DNA of 64,000 bases from Siphonodentalium dalli (GCA_032622095.1 CP136068.1:48850443-48914442), one strand, 5' to 3'; shown: positions 47,222 through 59,856, numbered from the stretch's first letter. Numbers and translations: made by a program. Notes: a model not told the origin generated them from the sequence alone.

Positions 47222-48180
47222 TAGCATCACTAAATTAACCCTCTGTGGACCTCATTCTGCAAACGACAGACACACTATTTTAAGGCTTGGCAGCATGAGT
47301 CGTTTCCGTATATTTTGGTGATATTTTGTTTATTTATGTCAGAATGTATATCTGTCAAGTCAGGACGAGTTTTATGTTTTGCATTACTTTTAATTTTACA
47401 TAAATATATCATTCCTCATGTGAAATACAGTTTGTTGATATTATTTGGAAACATACATTCGCTGCCTACCTGTGTATACTGGTCATCAGAAAATATAATT
47501 ACATTTTTTACATAGTTTTACACATAAATGTATAATTTAAGTTTAGTCTCAAACAACATATATAAATATTTCCAAAACAATATACAATATAGACCTCTAC
47601 ATGGAGCTAAATATGTTCTAAATGATATATGCGTTTATATAAGGTTAAAAGGGTACAAACATGATTAAATTGCAGTGTAGAAAAACATTGCATTACTCAT
47701 TAATTACATGATTTCCGGCCCGACATGCCCACACACCCCGCCTTGTGTCTGGAAAAATCAGGAGCCCCTTGCCAATCCCATGTACAGTAAGAATTAGACA
47801 TTCGGCACACTATCAATGTGATTTACGTAATAATTCATGCCACACTACTGGATTGTCATCCACAGACATAGACGAATGTGCATCCACACCATGCCAACAT
47901 GGAGCGACCTGCTTGGATGCTGTGAATTCATACACCTGCGATTGTGATGTGGGATACCTGGGCGACGACTGCGAGATCGGTAAGTTCAAAAATAGAGTTA
48001 ACTGTGACAGTCTGACTAGAGTTACTTACCCTGCTTGTTTAGTGTAACAAAATAATTCCATGTTAAAATGATTTTTCCAAAAGCCATATACATTTTTTCG
48101 ATTTTGTATCACACTGGGAACTATTAGAGGGCATCCATCGATATAGAACATAGTCTTCATCTTGATGCTGTTATCGTCTT
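47222..48180 (+). repeat. Segmental duplication, copy B (carries an EGF exon)
   Basis: Second copy of 45287-46250. The left boundary falls inside the right arm of the double-hairpin element, so only that quarter of the element is copied. Confidence 0.95.
47866..47979 (+). CDS. EGF-like exon 3 (duplicate B)
   Basis: Acceptor CATCCACAG, donor GTAAGT; 114 bp, phase 1-1. Encodes [20 protein letters not shown] then [18 protein letters not shown], a full calcium-binding EGF with six cysteines and the hydroxylation consensus. It differs from exon 2 at three of 114 bases and each one changes an amino acid. Splice signals are intact in both copies, so both can be included in one transcript without a frame change. 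Confidence 0.85.
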
Positions 48181-48759
48181 TGCAAAGTCACGATACTAAT
48201 GCAGTCTTTATGTAGGATGAACCACGATGGCATAGTCATTATAGACTTGCATAATTGTTTTAATGAAGTAATTTAACTTTTTTGAATGAATGATAAGCAT
48301 ACGTTGTCTAATCATACCAAACCATATATGCCATATTTTAACGCGAAGACGTCGGATGTAAGACAATTCAAACGATTATCTTGGTACCCCTTATGTTTGT
48401 GGCTGTTGATATCTAAACCACTGTTCATTCACTCGACGACGTGCATCGATTAGCGACGGTATGTGAGTCATATTGACGTTTTGTTCAGCAAATACGTACA
48501 ATATTGGATAGCGAATGATACTTAATCGGGGTTCACGATTGTCTATATGCAAATCGAAATTCTGGAAAGTTATCGTATTTAATATTTTTTATATGTAGAT
48601 TGGATAACTGTAATATTATTATTTTCCTGGGCAAAAGAAACGATATAAACGTTTGTTGTAATATTGAGATTATACCTGGAAGTACAAGATACCGCAAATA
48701 GTAGCTATTATGAACCGAGAAGCAGTTTCCCCACAATCGCGAGGAAATGAAGGAATTCT

Positions 48760-49820
48760 AGGCTCAATTTACTGATCCTATGTTGATTTTGAAATATGTT
48801 TCTGCTCAAAAATTGATTCCCCACAGTCTTCGCAGTTTCTTGTGACAATCTTGTGATAATAGAGCAGGGTTTCGCAGAAAAGATCTGCATATATATGTTT
48901 TTGTGACATTTCGTTTACCCCCCCCCCCCCTCAAAATATACCCGAAAGGAGTAAATTCGGAGGATCTTGTAAGTCATTTCAAGCTATTTGATATAGTCCG
49001 TAAGCCAATCCTGAAAAATTCACAGCTATATATCAAAATGACGGGCGTCATCTGCCGGTCACGATTATCTGCCGTGTCCAAAGTTAATATAAATCATGGG
49101 AGACTACTCTCAGCTTCTATATCAAATTGCCCTCAATCATTAGGCATATAATGGAGCACTGATTTGTTGTTTGGTGTTATTTCTATCTGCTAAACTCATA
49201 TAATGACAAGGAAGTGTGTGTAACCACGAGCAAACAACAACATGTGGTGTATCTTTGTCCAATTTCACATATTTGAGAAAAATCTAATAATGTGACCCAA
49301 TTTGTTGATAACTTTTCAAACTTATTACGCCCTTCTACATGTAATTATCGTCAATCGAATAATTTTGTTTGGGTATAAAACTCTCTAGCTTTAAAAACTT
49401 TGACTGTGAACGGGGGATGGGTAGAGGTTAAAACCGCTGCCAACGGAGAATAAACGCAACTTGGCCTTAAACATTAACACCAGTCGCTAAAATGCTATTT
49501 TTTTAATTTTACGAAAATCATAAAATCAAGCGAATGTGGTTGATTGCTATCTTTAAATCCAACGAGTTGAAGAACCCACGACGAATACCCGCCAGCTAGT
49601 ATCAAATAGCTTGAAATGAAATACAAAATTGCAAATCCTCCGAATTTTCTTCTTTCGGGTCTATTTTGAGGGGATTTTTTTTTTAAATGTCACAAAAACA
49701 TATATATGCAGATCTTTACTATGGAACTTTATTCTATTATCACAAGATTGTCACCAGAAACTGAGAAGACTATGGGGAATCAATTTTTTTTTAAAGGCCA
49801 GTGATACGCACATGATGAAA
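48760..49820. repeat. Inverted repeat, arms about 200-240 bp
   Basis: The left arm about 48780-49000 (AAAATTGATTCCCCACAGTC, TCTTGTGACAATCTTGTGAT, ATATATATGTTTTTGTGACA) is mirrored by about 49610-49790, each with a C/T-rich run near the inner edge. The spacer is non-coding. Intronic foldback. Confidence 0.7.
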
Positions 49821-49899
49821 TACTTAACCGGGGTTGACAATTATATATCGATTGATAATGATATAATACGTCGTGCCACGCGTATTTAAGAATGAGGTT

Positions 49900-51110
49900 A
49901 TGATTATTAGCTAACTAAAACGTCCCATATATGGCGAAGGTATATTAGCCGCAATATTCCACGAGTGTCTTCCAGTCACCCGAAATACCAGTAAATTTTC
50001 TCAGGACCAAAATATTGCACTAGACAAAATACTGTCCAAACAACTTTATATATATATTGTTCTTGATTTCAGCCAATGTCCGAGTTGGATTCTCGTGTAA
50101 ACCTTTTTGGAAAAACGAATGGGCAATATATTATTGGTGATACTCGATCTAGCATGTTTTTCTAAATAAATGGGGAAACAATATTATACAATTATCGGAT
50201 TGTTTCGATGTTGACACGATGAATTGTCAACCCGAGGAAGTCAATATTCACCAGGGCCGTTTTATTATATGAAACGCGCTTTCATTGGACAAGACGTTGT
50301 GACGTTGAACGTCGCTGTGAAAACCTGATCTATTTTCAGGTCTGATAATAAGTTATGTTAACCCCTGAAGTATCTGACGTCACTCAGAACTGTTATTAAC
50401 CCGTTGTTTCATTAATGAGGTGAACATCGTTAGATATCTCAACTTTTTCTTTGGGTTTTAACATAAGAATTGGGGAAAGAAACTTATGATCATATAATAA
50501 ATGTATAGAACAAATAAAACTGTCTTGGGCAGCTGGTAACCAACATATGGAGTGAATCTATATTAGAACTAATATTGTGTATCAACAAGGTTTTGTACTA
50601 TTAGTGCAATGTATTTAAATATAATGATACGCATTTATTAGATAGCAACTGTAAGCAACTTGTCCATATATATGCCATCATTCCATGCAACCATGAGGTG
50701 GGTATACTGTTATGAGGACAATTAGCAATTTAGAGCAACTTGTAATTCCTAGAAACCATGAGATATATTGATGACTGTGTTTCTTCTTGTGACAGGGTGT
50801 ATTACCATATATCTGGGTAACAATGTCTATATAATTAAACCAACACTTCTGAAGTGATTGAATTTGAATGGAATTACCTTGGGAGTCAGACAGGTCAGCC
50901 TGTTTTCCCGAAAAACCGCACATGCTTATAATAGAACTTGTTTAGACAGATACTCTGCTTAGAATCGGCTCATTTAAGCAGATTATGTGCGGACAATTAC
51001 ATAAATAAACCAACTTATGACTGTTCAGGAGTACGCTCTTTAACTAGTGTTTTTCATTGTGGCCGCGCCATAAAACGAATAATGGGCATGAGTCAATTAT
51101 CAGCTTATTT
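49900..51110. other. Intronic non-coding stretch
   Basis: No domain-bearing frame. A CCTGATCTATTTTCAGG quasi-palindrome lies near 50326. Nothing else recognised. Confidence 0.4.
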
Positions 51111-51117
51111 CAAAATC

Positions 51118-51306
51118 AAATAGTCACAGTGTGTACCTATTTTACATTATAGGTCGATTGTGTGCGTATTTGCGCGAGAATATGTTGGACACGTGTAGAT
51201 ATCTATAATCAAATAGTCACAGTGTGTACCTATTTTACATTATAGGTCGATTATGTGCGTATTTGCGCGAGAATGTGTTGGACAGGTGTAGATATCTATA
51301 ATCAAA
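51118..51306 (+). repeat. 93-bp tandem duplication
   Basis: The TAGTCACAGTGTGTACCTAT block begins at 51121 and again at 51214; the two units differ at only a few bases. Confidence 0.95.
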
Positions 51307-51628
51307 TTAATTTTCAACGGTTAATAAAAGAAATGTGCTAATATGTGGACAGTGAAGTCTTAAATGTCTTGCAATGTACAGTATTATTGTGTTCTAATTC
51401 TAAATACTTATCAATGTGCAGCTGGTTATTGGGCAAAGGTAACAAATTGTTTGTATCAATGTATACCGGAGAGGGGCTCATTAAGTTTTGTAACTTGTGC
51501 TCCAATCCATTTTGTATTTTACTACAAATACAATATGTTTTTTTTTAAAAAGGTAACTAATGTACCCATGCTGTATACACACTTGGCTTACCTATTGGCA
51601 TTTTAGAGTATGTGTCTGATTATTTCAG

Positions 51629-51873
51629 TGAATGCGACACCATATGAGAAAATATCCGTATCCATATCTGCACCGAATTCCACTTATAACTGTTTATATA
51701 ATATATGGATCAAGAAGACCTGTAATGGTATAATTATTTGTGATGGAAAATACAAGAACGATGTACCCAAAAGTCATCACGTTGGTTGCACGACCACGTG
51801 GTATAATTACACATTGTGTACATCAACTGGGGTTTTTTCTTTCGGAGTTGCTGGTCCTTGCATAATATTTTAA
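51629..51873 (+). CDS. Candidate cysteine-rich terminal exon
   Basis: A strong acceptor (TGTCTGATTATTTCAG) is followed by an open frame that fits phase 1 entry, as the EGF exons require, and runs 81 codons to TAA. The product is VNATPYEKISVSISAPNSTY, then six or more cysteines (NC, TC, IIC, GC, LC, PC) and NAT, NST and NYT glycosylation sites, so it looks extracellular. No family is recognised. If used it would end a shorter PAN-EGF isoform before the 59-kb and 62.6-kb EGF exons. It could instead belong to a neighbouring gene or be chance. Confidence 0.4.
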
Positions 51874-53281
51874 TATTAGTTCTGCACAAAGTCAACAATG
51901 ATGCTCTTGACAGGCAACTGAACGTATTACATCTTGCAGTGACACTTATTACAACAGTAGATAGAGTTTACATAAAAATATATGTTTATTCAATGTGTTT
52001 TGAAATTCGAAATTATGTTTAGTTTTCGTGTCTAGCACGATTTATGTTAGAGAAAAAAAATACGTTTACAATTAAAATTAAAAAGAACAGAAAACAGACT
52101 GCTGATTGGCGCCAGATATTGTGGAACACAGTTGGCGCATACGTAACTGCGTCAGCGCCGATACCATACCAAGTGTACCCTTCAGCACATGTTCAAAAAA
52201 TGAGTACCCTTCAGGAGATTTGTAGTTGAGAATGACACCTTCAGCGCTGTAATATATTTTATTACTATATTTTAATCAAGTTTTATTCAATATTAAATGA
52301 ACAGTGATTCCCAGGACTGTGGTAAGTTCTACAGCTTTTTCTACGTCATCACATTTTGTCATAGGTAATTTTTAGGGTTGCTTACTGGCAGATAGTTATC
52401 ATAATGTTCATCAGTGTGTACCAAGAAATAGTTGTATACTTGGGAGATCATTACTTCACTTCCTCCAGACTGTCTAAATGGATTTATGTTTTCGAATTTA
52501 TTTAACTCTGCACGAAATTAGGAGAGGAACCGAGCCCTGGACATGAATTTTGAACGCCGAAAACTCGATAACACACACACAAAAGAATTCGCATCCTCAG
52601 ACATATAAAGCCTGTTTAGAATCAGTATTTCAACATATTATTGAAGTTGGTTGCCTTCAACGTTGTGTGGAAACTGATGTCGAATTTGATTTGAAACTTT
52701 GGGGGAAATCCTCGTGTTGTGATCAACTTAAGTTGAATTAAGCAAGAAATTATGGCATTGAAATCCTTGTAAAAGAACGACATGCATTTAGTCTACCCAT
52801 AACTCTATGTGATGACTTGTATGAACGTCAGGATTTATTTAACCACACATAATACATGAATATGTATAATTTTTCGACTGGCCCATTCTCAATTTGGGTG
52901 TAATTTGAGTTACAAATACCCCCACAGCCTTGGGGTGGAATGTCCAACTGGGGCTCCAATGAGTGAAAAAATCGGTTCGCCCCCTCACACTATTTGGGTT
53001 GGAACTAAATTATAGCGTATACGTGATTTGGTTACCACTCACCTGGAGACATTGGGAAACACATTCTGGATGATGATATGTTATTTAAATGATATTTTCA
53101 AAATAAATAGGCTGATATGCAATTTTTTTTTGTCTCATTTGACTTGGATGATCGTTACAACTTTTCCCCCAGTCGTTTAGTTTTTGAGACAGATGTGTAG
53201 GCTGGTTGGAACACCGGAACGTATATATACGTATACGCGCTATAAATTAGGTAAATTGTCTAGTGATCTGTCTATCCGCAG

Positions 53282-53553
53282 TAGATGGGCGTGACCAGTT
53301 TTTCTCCCAGGCTGGTTCCTCAGCTGATAGAAAGGCAAAATTGATGTGGGGGCGTGGTGGATGGGGAGATAACAGCACATCGCATGGCCTGTTGACGGAC
53401 TCATCACACAACAAAACGTGCAGAATTCGTTATGACGAACATTATGAATTATTAACTTTCATCTCCCTCCCATACGATTTAATCGAACTACCGCACGGGT
53501 GGTTCGCGCACGACACATGGATATACTATGCAAGAATTGTCTTAGTGGATTAA
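53282..53553 (+). CDS. Candidate exon of unknown function
   Basis: The acceptor-like CTGTCTATCCGCAG ends at 53281, entry fits phase 1, and the frame stays open for 90 codons to TAA: DGRDQFFSQAGSSADRK, WGRGGWGDNSTSHGLL, NKTCRIRYDEHYELL, then HGWFAHDTWIYYARIV. Composition is unlike AT-driven chance frames (W, G, D, H rich). There is only one cysteine. No family recognised. A tandem repeat begins immediately after the stop. Confidence 0.3.
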
Positions 53554-53556
53554 CAC

Positions 53557-53842
53557 CAATAGTTCAGTACGAAGGGTTCTGGACGCCTGCCGAGGTTTTC
53601 CGTTCGAGAACCAACATAATATTTAAAATAGAGCTACCCCTACTGAGCCTATGCGACATAAGGGTGAACTCCAGCAGCTTCGAACTTGGATAATTATTTT
53701 GCCCAATAGTTACGGACGAAAGGTTATGGACGCCCGCAGATTCCTCAGTTCGAGAACCAGGCATAATATTTAAAATAGGGCGACCCCCTACTAAGCCTAA
53801 GCGTCATAAGGGTAGACTCCAACTGTTTCGAACTTGGATAAA
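53557..53842 (+). repeat. Tandem duplication of about 147 bp
   Basis: The CAATAGTT...GGACGCC, TTCGAGAACCA, CATAATATTTAAAATAG and CTTCGAACTTGGATAA blocks occur twice in the same order. Confidence 0.9.
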
Positions 53843-54402
53843 AAAAAAAAATTGTCACTTCTGAAAATCGAAAATATGTCACGTGGAGCACGGTGGTCTG
53901 ATTTGTCTTCGCTGTCAACACAGCGCGATGAGTTCGCAGCCCGTCGGTGGGTTTTTTTTTGTGAGTTTTCGCACAACATTGGCTTGGCCGATTTGAGCGA
54001 AGTGCAAGTTCGCTCTTACTGTGTCGAATTTGGACCCCTCATGCATTAAACGAGTATCATTCAACTTGTCATAGGGGTGAGTGTCAGATCATGTTCTGAT
54101 TACACTAGAGCAGCGCATGTACGAACTCAGTATGATGGCTACAGTCGGTTCATTGGTTGGCTTGTATACATGAATGGGATAATCGTTTAATGTTTAAAAG
54201 CGTCTTAGATCAAGCAGTTTGATAAGCGCTATATAAAATCGCAATTATTAATTGCTACATGTTTCGAATATGGCCGACATTGATGTCATGTTGGTAACAC
54301 ACAATGTGATGTATGTTCCGAGAGCGTGCATCATGCAGTCAGTGCATGGTCTGACATTCGAGTATCAATAGTCATTCCCCGGGCACGCGCGGATTCGTCA
54401 GT

Positions 54403-54520
54403 AGCAGGAACGGAACGAGGAACAGGAACAACTTCCGAGTAAAAAAAATGACTATTTTGATTAACAGGAACGGAACGAGGAACATGAACAACTTCCGAGT
54501 AAAAAAATGACTATTTGGAG
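54403..54520 (+). repeat. 60-bp tandem duplication
   Basis: CAGGAACGGAACGAGGAACA, ACTTCCGAGTAAAAAA and ATGACTATTT occur twice, leading into the satellite array. Confidence 0.9.
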
Positions 54521-55560
54521 TAAGAGGAATGCGGAACAGAGATATAAACTTAATTTCTCGCGTTTTACGCAGTTAAACAATACATAGTATACATCATTCG
54601 AAAGCACAGCCTCTCCCCTTCATGGATATTGCAACATTTGAACACTACTTTGAGAACTAAACGTATAATTTGCAAGGAATGTCGAGCGGTGAATAGCAAA
54701 CTAGAAAACTTAAATTATTTCGAGTAACAGCAATGAGGAACAGAGATATAAACTTCATGTTCTCGCATTTTACGCAATCCAAAAATACTTGTTTCCATCA
54801 GTACAGCCCCTCTCCTCCATGAATATTACAACATCTAAACACTACTTTTGAGAACTAAACGTATAATTGGTCAGGAACGTCGAGTGCATGGTGAATCGGA
54901 AATTAGCTAAAAACGTAAATTAACAGGAATCAGGAACAGATATATATATAAACTTAATGTTCTCTCATTTTATACAATGAAACAATACATGTTGTACATC
55001 ATTCGAAAGCATATCATACCCCCTTCTTTAATATTGCAACATTTAAACTAAAAACTACTTTTGAGTACTAGGCGTATAATTGGCCAGGAACGTCGAGCGG
55101 TGAATGGGAAATTAGCAAAACGTAATTTTTTCCGACTATCAGGAATGCTGAACAGAGATATAAACTTAATTTTCTCGCGTTTTACGCAATCATAAAATAC
55201 TTATTATGCATCATTCGAAAGCATAGCCTCTGCCCTTCGTGGATATTGCAACCTTCAAACATTAGTTTTTAGAACTAACCGTATAATTGGCAAGGAACGT
55301 CGAGCGGGGAATTGGAAATTAGCAAAACGAAAACAATCCGAGTAACAGGAATGAGGAACAGATGTAAAAGCTCATTTTAGTCGCGTTTCACGCAATGAAA
55401 CAATACATATTATACTTCAATCGAAGCAGTGCTTCTCCCCTTTATGAATATTGCTGCATTTAAACACTACCTTTGGGAACTAAGCGTATAATTGGCAAGG
55501 AACGTCGAGAGGTTAATCAGAAATTAGAAAACGTAAATTATTCCGAGTAAATAGGATGGA
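54520..55560 (+). repeat. Satellite of about 205 bp, five diverged copies
   Basis: Units start near 54526, 54726, 54920, 55137 and 55344 and share GGAATGAGGAACAGAGATAT, TCTCGCGTTTTACGCAAT, CATTCGAAAGCATAGCC, ATATTGCAACATTTAAACAC and GGAACGTCGAGCGGTGAAT. A partial copy lies at 56917-56975. Non-coding. Confidence 0.9.
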
Positions 55561-57090
55561 TACACACATGCATGTAATCTCTGTAAATATCGTGTATTTG
55601 GCGTTTTACATGGATCATACATACCGTGTAATATGTGTCCACTGACAACCCAATCATTGCGACTGTGTTTGACCACAGTGAGTTAAACTCTGAACCGCTG
55701 AAGAGCCGTTGACTGGGACATAGTAGTCAGGCCGCTTAAAATAATTATTCGCGCGATAACTCAAATGGTCGACGTTCTGTTTAAATCATTGTCAGTCTTC
55801 TATTGATGTTAATACCAGTGATGGCCTCTTCCCCAACGCAGGGGGCTATGACCCACAACATGCACGGGGAGCTATATTATCCCAGACGCTACCGAATTCA
55901 CCATTGCATATTTCCTCGACGGGGGGTGTACGTGCAGCACCCTGAGTCATGACATCCTGTTTTATAAATATCGTAGTCATGTCCACATGTCGTGTCTGTT
56001 TTTCTACGAGTGATTAATCTAATATGCAGCAATTTGTGCTATTCATATAATTATGAACATATTATACAGCTTTAAATTTGAATGCATTGTGTTGCTGTTT
56101 GTCTTCATTCGGCGAAAGGGTTGCCTAGCTACGAGTTCCCAACTACGTCACCTTTCCTCTCTTGTGTTATACAATTATACATGTATACGCAAAATTTACA
56201 ACTATGGAATATTTAAGTAAAACATTATATTGTAATTCTTGCCCAGATAATCCCGGCTGATACATTCAATTAAACTTGAATTCCCTTAGTTATTGGAAGC
56301 TTTCGAGAACCAGCCCCTCCCCCAATCATGGATTATGGTCGAAAATGTTATAATTCAAGCTTGTGACAGTTAGGAGCTTGTTCAACCTTTGGCTTGAGAA
56401 ACATATATATAAATGGGGGTGGGGTGTCATTCTTTTTAATTTCAACGCTGTACCTGCATTATTTTTTGGCGCTATAATGAATATTTGCAATCCCAATTGA
56501 ATTAATGTTATCACATGACCTCGCTCTCAAATTATCAGAGAAATCTCAACAAGCCGGTATCATCCTATAAAAGAATTCTGCATATTTTATTTTTGTTTTG
56601 GATGACCCTGTTTCCAAGAAATGACAGAAACAAATCAAGTATAAAATCGACCGGCTCTAATCCACTTTTCGAAATGAATTATAACTCGTGAAAAACAGCA
56701 ACATATATCAGACAAGAATTACTCATTTCGGCATCCATGAAAGAAGACATGTTTATGACTGGCCTGAAATTTCTTGATGGCAGTTTGTTTGATAATGGCT
56801 TATTACTACTCACTGGTGAAATTGACCTCTCGCGCGCAGGTGATTAATTTTGGCAATTATTGGCGTGGCCATGTAAAATACATACATACATTACATGCAT
56901 GTGTGTGTCCACCCTAACAGGAATGAGGAACAGAGATATAAATATAATGTTCTCGCGTTTTACGCAATCAGACAAATTACGGAGATATAAATACATGTTT
57001 TAATATATGGCTCATTCTAGTTTCTAAATTATGTCTACGTAAATATTGATGTACCAGCTCCATATGCTCCGAAAAATAACTTCCCAGGAA
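55560..57090. other. Intronic non-coding stretch
   Basis: Only the partial satellite copy at 56917-56975 was recognised. Confidence 0.4.
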
Positions 57091-57273
57091 GTGAAACAGA
57101 CGCTCTTTATTTATATCAAATAAGGTATATAGACTAACAAGGAAACTCGTTTCTGTTCCATGTCGTGCAAATTGTTTGGGACCCAAATATCGTGTTCAAA
57201 GTTGTATGTTTTATTACTTCAATGCGTCATTCTGGGACATATAAGTATCTACCTATTTCGATACTGGAAAAAA

Positions 57274-57378
57274 TTCAAAGCGAATATTAATATGTGTAGT
57301 TTAGATGGATCGTACATATCTTTTTAATATTTATCAACCATCCATCCAAACTACACCTACTAATATTCGCTTTTGAAT
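57274..57378. mobile_element. Hairpin element
   Basis: TTCAAAGCGAATATTAATAT and GTGTAGTTTAGATGGAT are mirrored on the right; loop about 30 bp. It abuts the end of the dispersed repeat at 57095-57275. Confidence 0.85.
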
Positions 57379-57379
57379 T

Positions 57380-59075
57380 GTTCAAAGTATGTCTGATATT
57401 TCCAAATAATGTTGTGTCAAGCATGGAATTTTCAACTGGTAAACGTTTGGCCAGTGTGGGGTGGGTGGGTGGTTTAACACTTAATGGGACAATTAACAAT
57501 TCAGTTTGTTAACATTAGATTAGTTGGGATGAAAAGCAGCTGTTATGACTTGTAATGTTGGGGGTATTTGACCAACCACCATGCCATGGGAGTTTGGTCT
57601 GGTTCGGGGGTTGGGGTGGGTGGTGTTGGAAATATCATATTGAACAAATGCGACCCTCTCACCACGCCCCGGACCCATAAGAAGTAGTAAATCGGCTGTT
57701 AAGTTAAGATACTGCGGAAATGGTTCGGGGAGTATAACACAAACCACAAAACAAAGGCCGAGCTGTAGTGCGACCCCGAGCCCGAGCCTAGTAAAAGGTG
57801 TAATTGAGCATTTCAATTTCGTTTATTGTCGTTTACATTATGTCAATAATGTTGATTTTTGGTTTGTGATAAGCTATGCCAATTACAAATGACATAAATG
57901 AAAACGGTTCTATGATTTCAATCATGGGTATATAATATATGACCTTGAGCTCGTTACCATTTATGACTATGGTTTTCTTGTGGAATCATGTTTACGCGCG
58001 TGTAACCTCAGCATATTGCATGGCGAAACAAGCGATGAAAGCGAAATAATAAAAACAAATCCTTCGCTTGTTTCGTTGTAATTGTTTGCCTTTTTGTCGG
58101 CGACAAAATACAAAATACTACCCGAGCACGTGGTTTCCATCAGAAAAGCGTAACACTGCACGTATATATATATATGTTGTAATTTGGGAAATTTCGTTTT
58201 GTAATTTCGCTTGTTTCCGTTGTTTTGTGTAGTCCGGAATTATAGCGAAAACTTAAGACGTAATAGTTGATATTTTGTTGCGTTCAACTGTTCTCCAGTC
58301 ACACATAATTTGGTGAACAAATACAGCGAATCAACCGAAAACAAATAACGAAATTATTTTTGGGCATTTCGGTTCCATCGTTTTTTTTCTTTCGGTTATT
58401 TCGATGTATTATTTCTATTACTTCGCTTCTGTCGGGTTATGTAACAACACTACGCACGACTAACCAATGATTTTTATAAATACAAAAATTAATGGAACTG
58501 GTTGTCACCACAGTCATGCCACATAGTTATGTTGCATGTTTCTAAATATGTTTCCTTATGTAGCATCTGGTAAATCTAGTCAATTTAACCTTAGTCAACA
58601 TGTGTACACCAAACAGAACGTACCCTACAAGTAATGGATACACATTAACAGTATGACAACATCCATATATTTTTGGTTCCAAATAATTGTATCTGGCCTG
58701 GCCAATTACCAAAGTGTAGTATGGACAATAGAACTGCAAGAGAACCATATATACAACGTGTACGTGGTGATAATGGTTAGAAAAGCGACGTAGTTTTTAA
58801 CTATATTCCCTACCCATGAAGACAAAACTCACAAACAATTGTGAAAATATCATTTGTAGCCATCTGCTGTTGGGATATTTGATGGATATTTCACTCTGTA
58901 CTTTTGTTTGGAAGTTGGGAACTATTCGAATCGGAATATAAACCGGACACTAAATATTGGTTGTAAAATTGGTCTCAAATTTCCACCTGTCTTCAAAACT
59001 TAATTCTAAATTCGGCGGCCGCAACAATGAATATGATACATGTATGGATATATTAGTTACTACTCTATCATCTAC
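57380..59075. other. Intronic non-coding stretch
   Basis: Several frames of 60-100 codons occur on minus without a domain. Another TTTCG-rich block lies at 58180-58440. Confidence 0.4.
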
Positions 59076-59077
59076 AG

Positions 59078-59191
59078 ATATAAACGAATGTTCATCGTCA
59101 CCTTGTCAGAATTGTGGAGGCTGCAGCGACGGCATCAACTCGTACATCTGTTATTGTCGTACTGGATTCTCAGGAACAGACTGCGATATCG
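59078..59191 (+). CDS. EGF-like exon 4, with an extra cysteine
   Basis: Acceptor ATCATCTACAG, donor GTGAGT; 114 bp, phase 1-1. Encodes DINECSSSPCQNCGGCSDGI then NSYICYCRTGFSGTDCDI. It keeps the calcium-binding D-I-N-E-C start and the hydroxylation pattern, but QNCGGC replaces the usual QNGGTC, giving seven cysteines. The odd cysteine could pair with another domain or subunit. The phase matches the upstream EGF exons, so it may belong to the same gene, although 11 kb of repeats intervene. Confidence 0.8.
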
Positions 59192-59856
59192 GTGAGTTCA
59201 ACAAACATTTCACTGTTTATTCACCAGAGACTCCATTTGATGCAAATATTTCGCAGCCACACAGAACGATTGGTTTTATCAGCTTGTTAATTAGTTTACA
59301 ACAAATTATTGCAGTCAAAATGGAATGTCTGCACAAGGAAGACATTCAAGTGGTTATTGCCTAACGTATGCCTTCAGTGAAAAATCTCCACATATTGAAA
59401 TACTGAACGTAGGGAATTCCAAACTCAGATATTGCACAACTGGGTATTCTGAAAACATACATGTATATTTACATAGCCTATTTGCATAGCCTGTCCGCGA
59501 CACACTAAATCATATTGGTGTTTGTTCAATTGCCAATTGGATCACCCGATTTACATCACAATAATGCAGAGTTATCTCGAGGGTAACACGAACAGGAAGT
59601 TACAAATTGTTGACCTAATCACTAAAAGCGGTCAGCAGAATAATTGGGCGTGTTTTTCAAAGTTCAGCCGAATTGCATCTGAAACCAGCTATTTATATCG
59701 ATCATGTTATCGTAGCTAAGCGTTTGGAAATCGTATATCAGGCTAACTTAATGTGCTGCGTGTGTTACTCTCAGATTGTCGGTGATTTTGTGAAAATAGA
59801 TAAAAAATACACTCAACTTTATTATGGGAATAAATCATCAAAAAGCTATACAAATA

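Noticed and set aside
51364-51606. Cysteine-bearing frame CNVQYYC...YQCAAGYWAK as an EGF-like exon
   Set aside because: Cysteine spacing does not fit EGF, and no acceptor/donor pair with phase 1-1 is evident.
53834-54049. 71-codon frame after the 147-bp duplication
   Set aside because: No domain and no splice support; its opposite strand is also open, so coding evidence is weak.
57520-57816. 98-codon minus-strand frame with hydrophobic segment
   Set aside because: No acceptor, partner exon or family; could be chance in a locally GC-richer patch.
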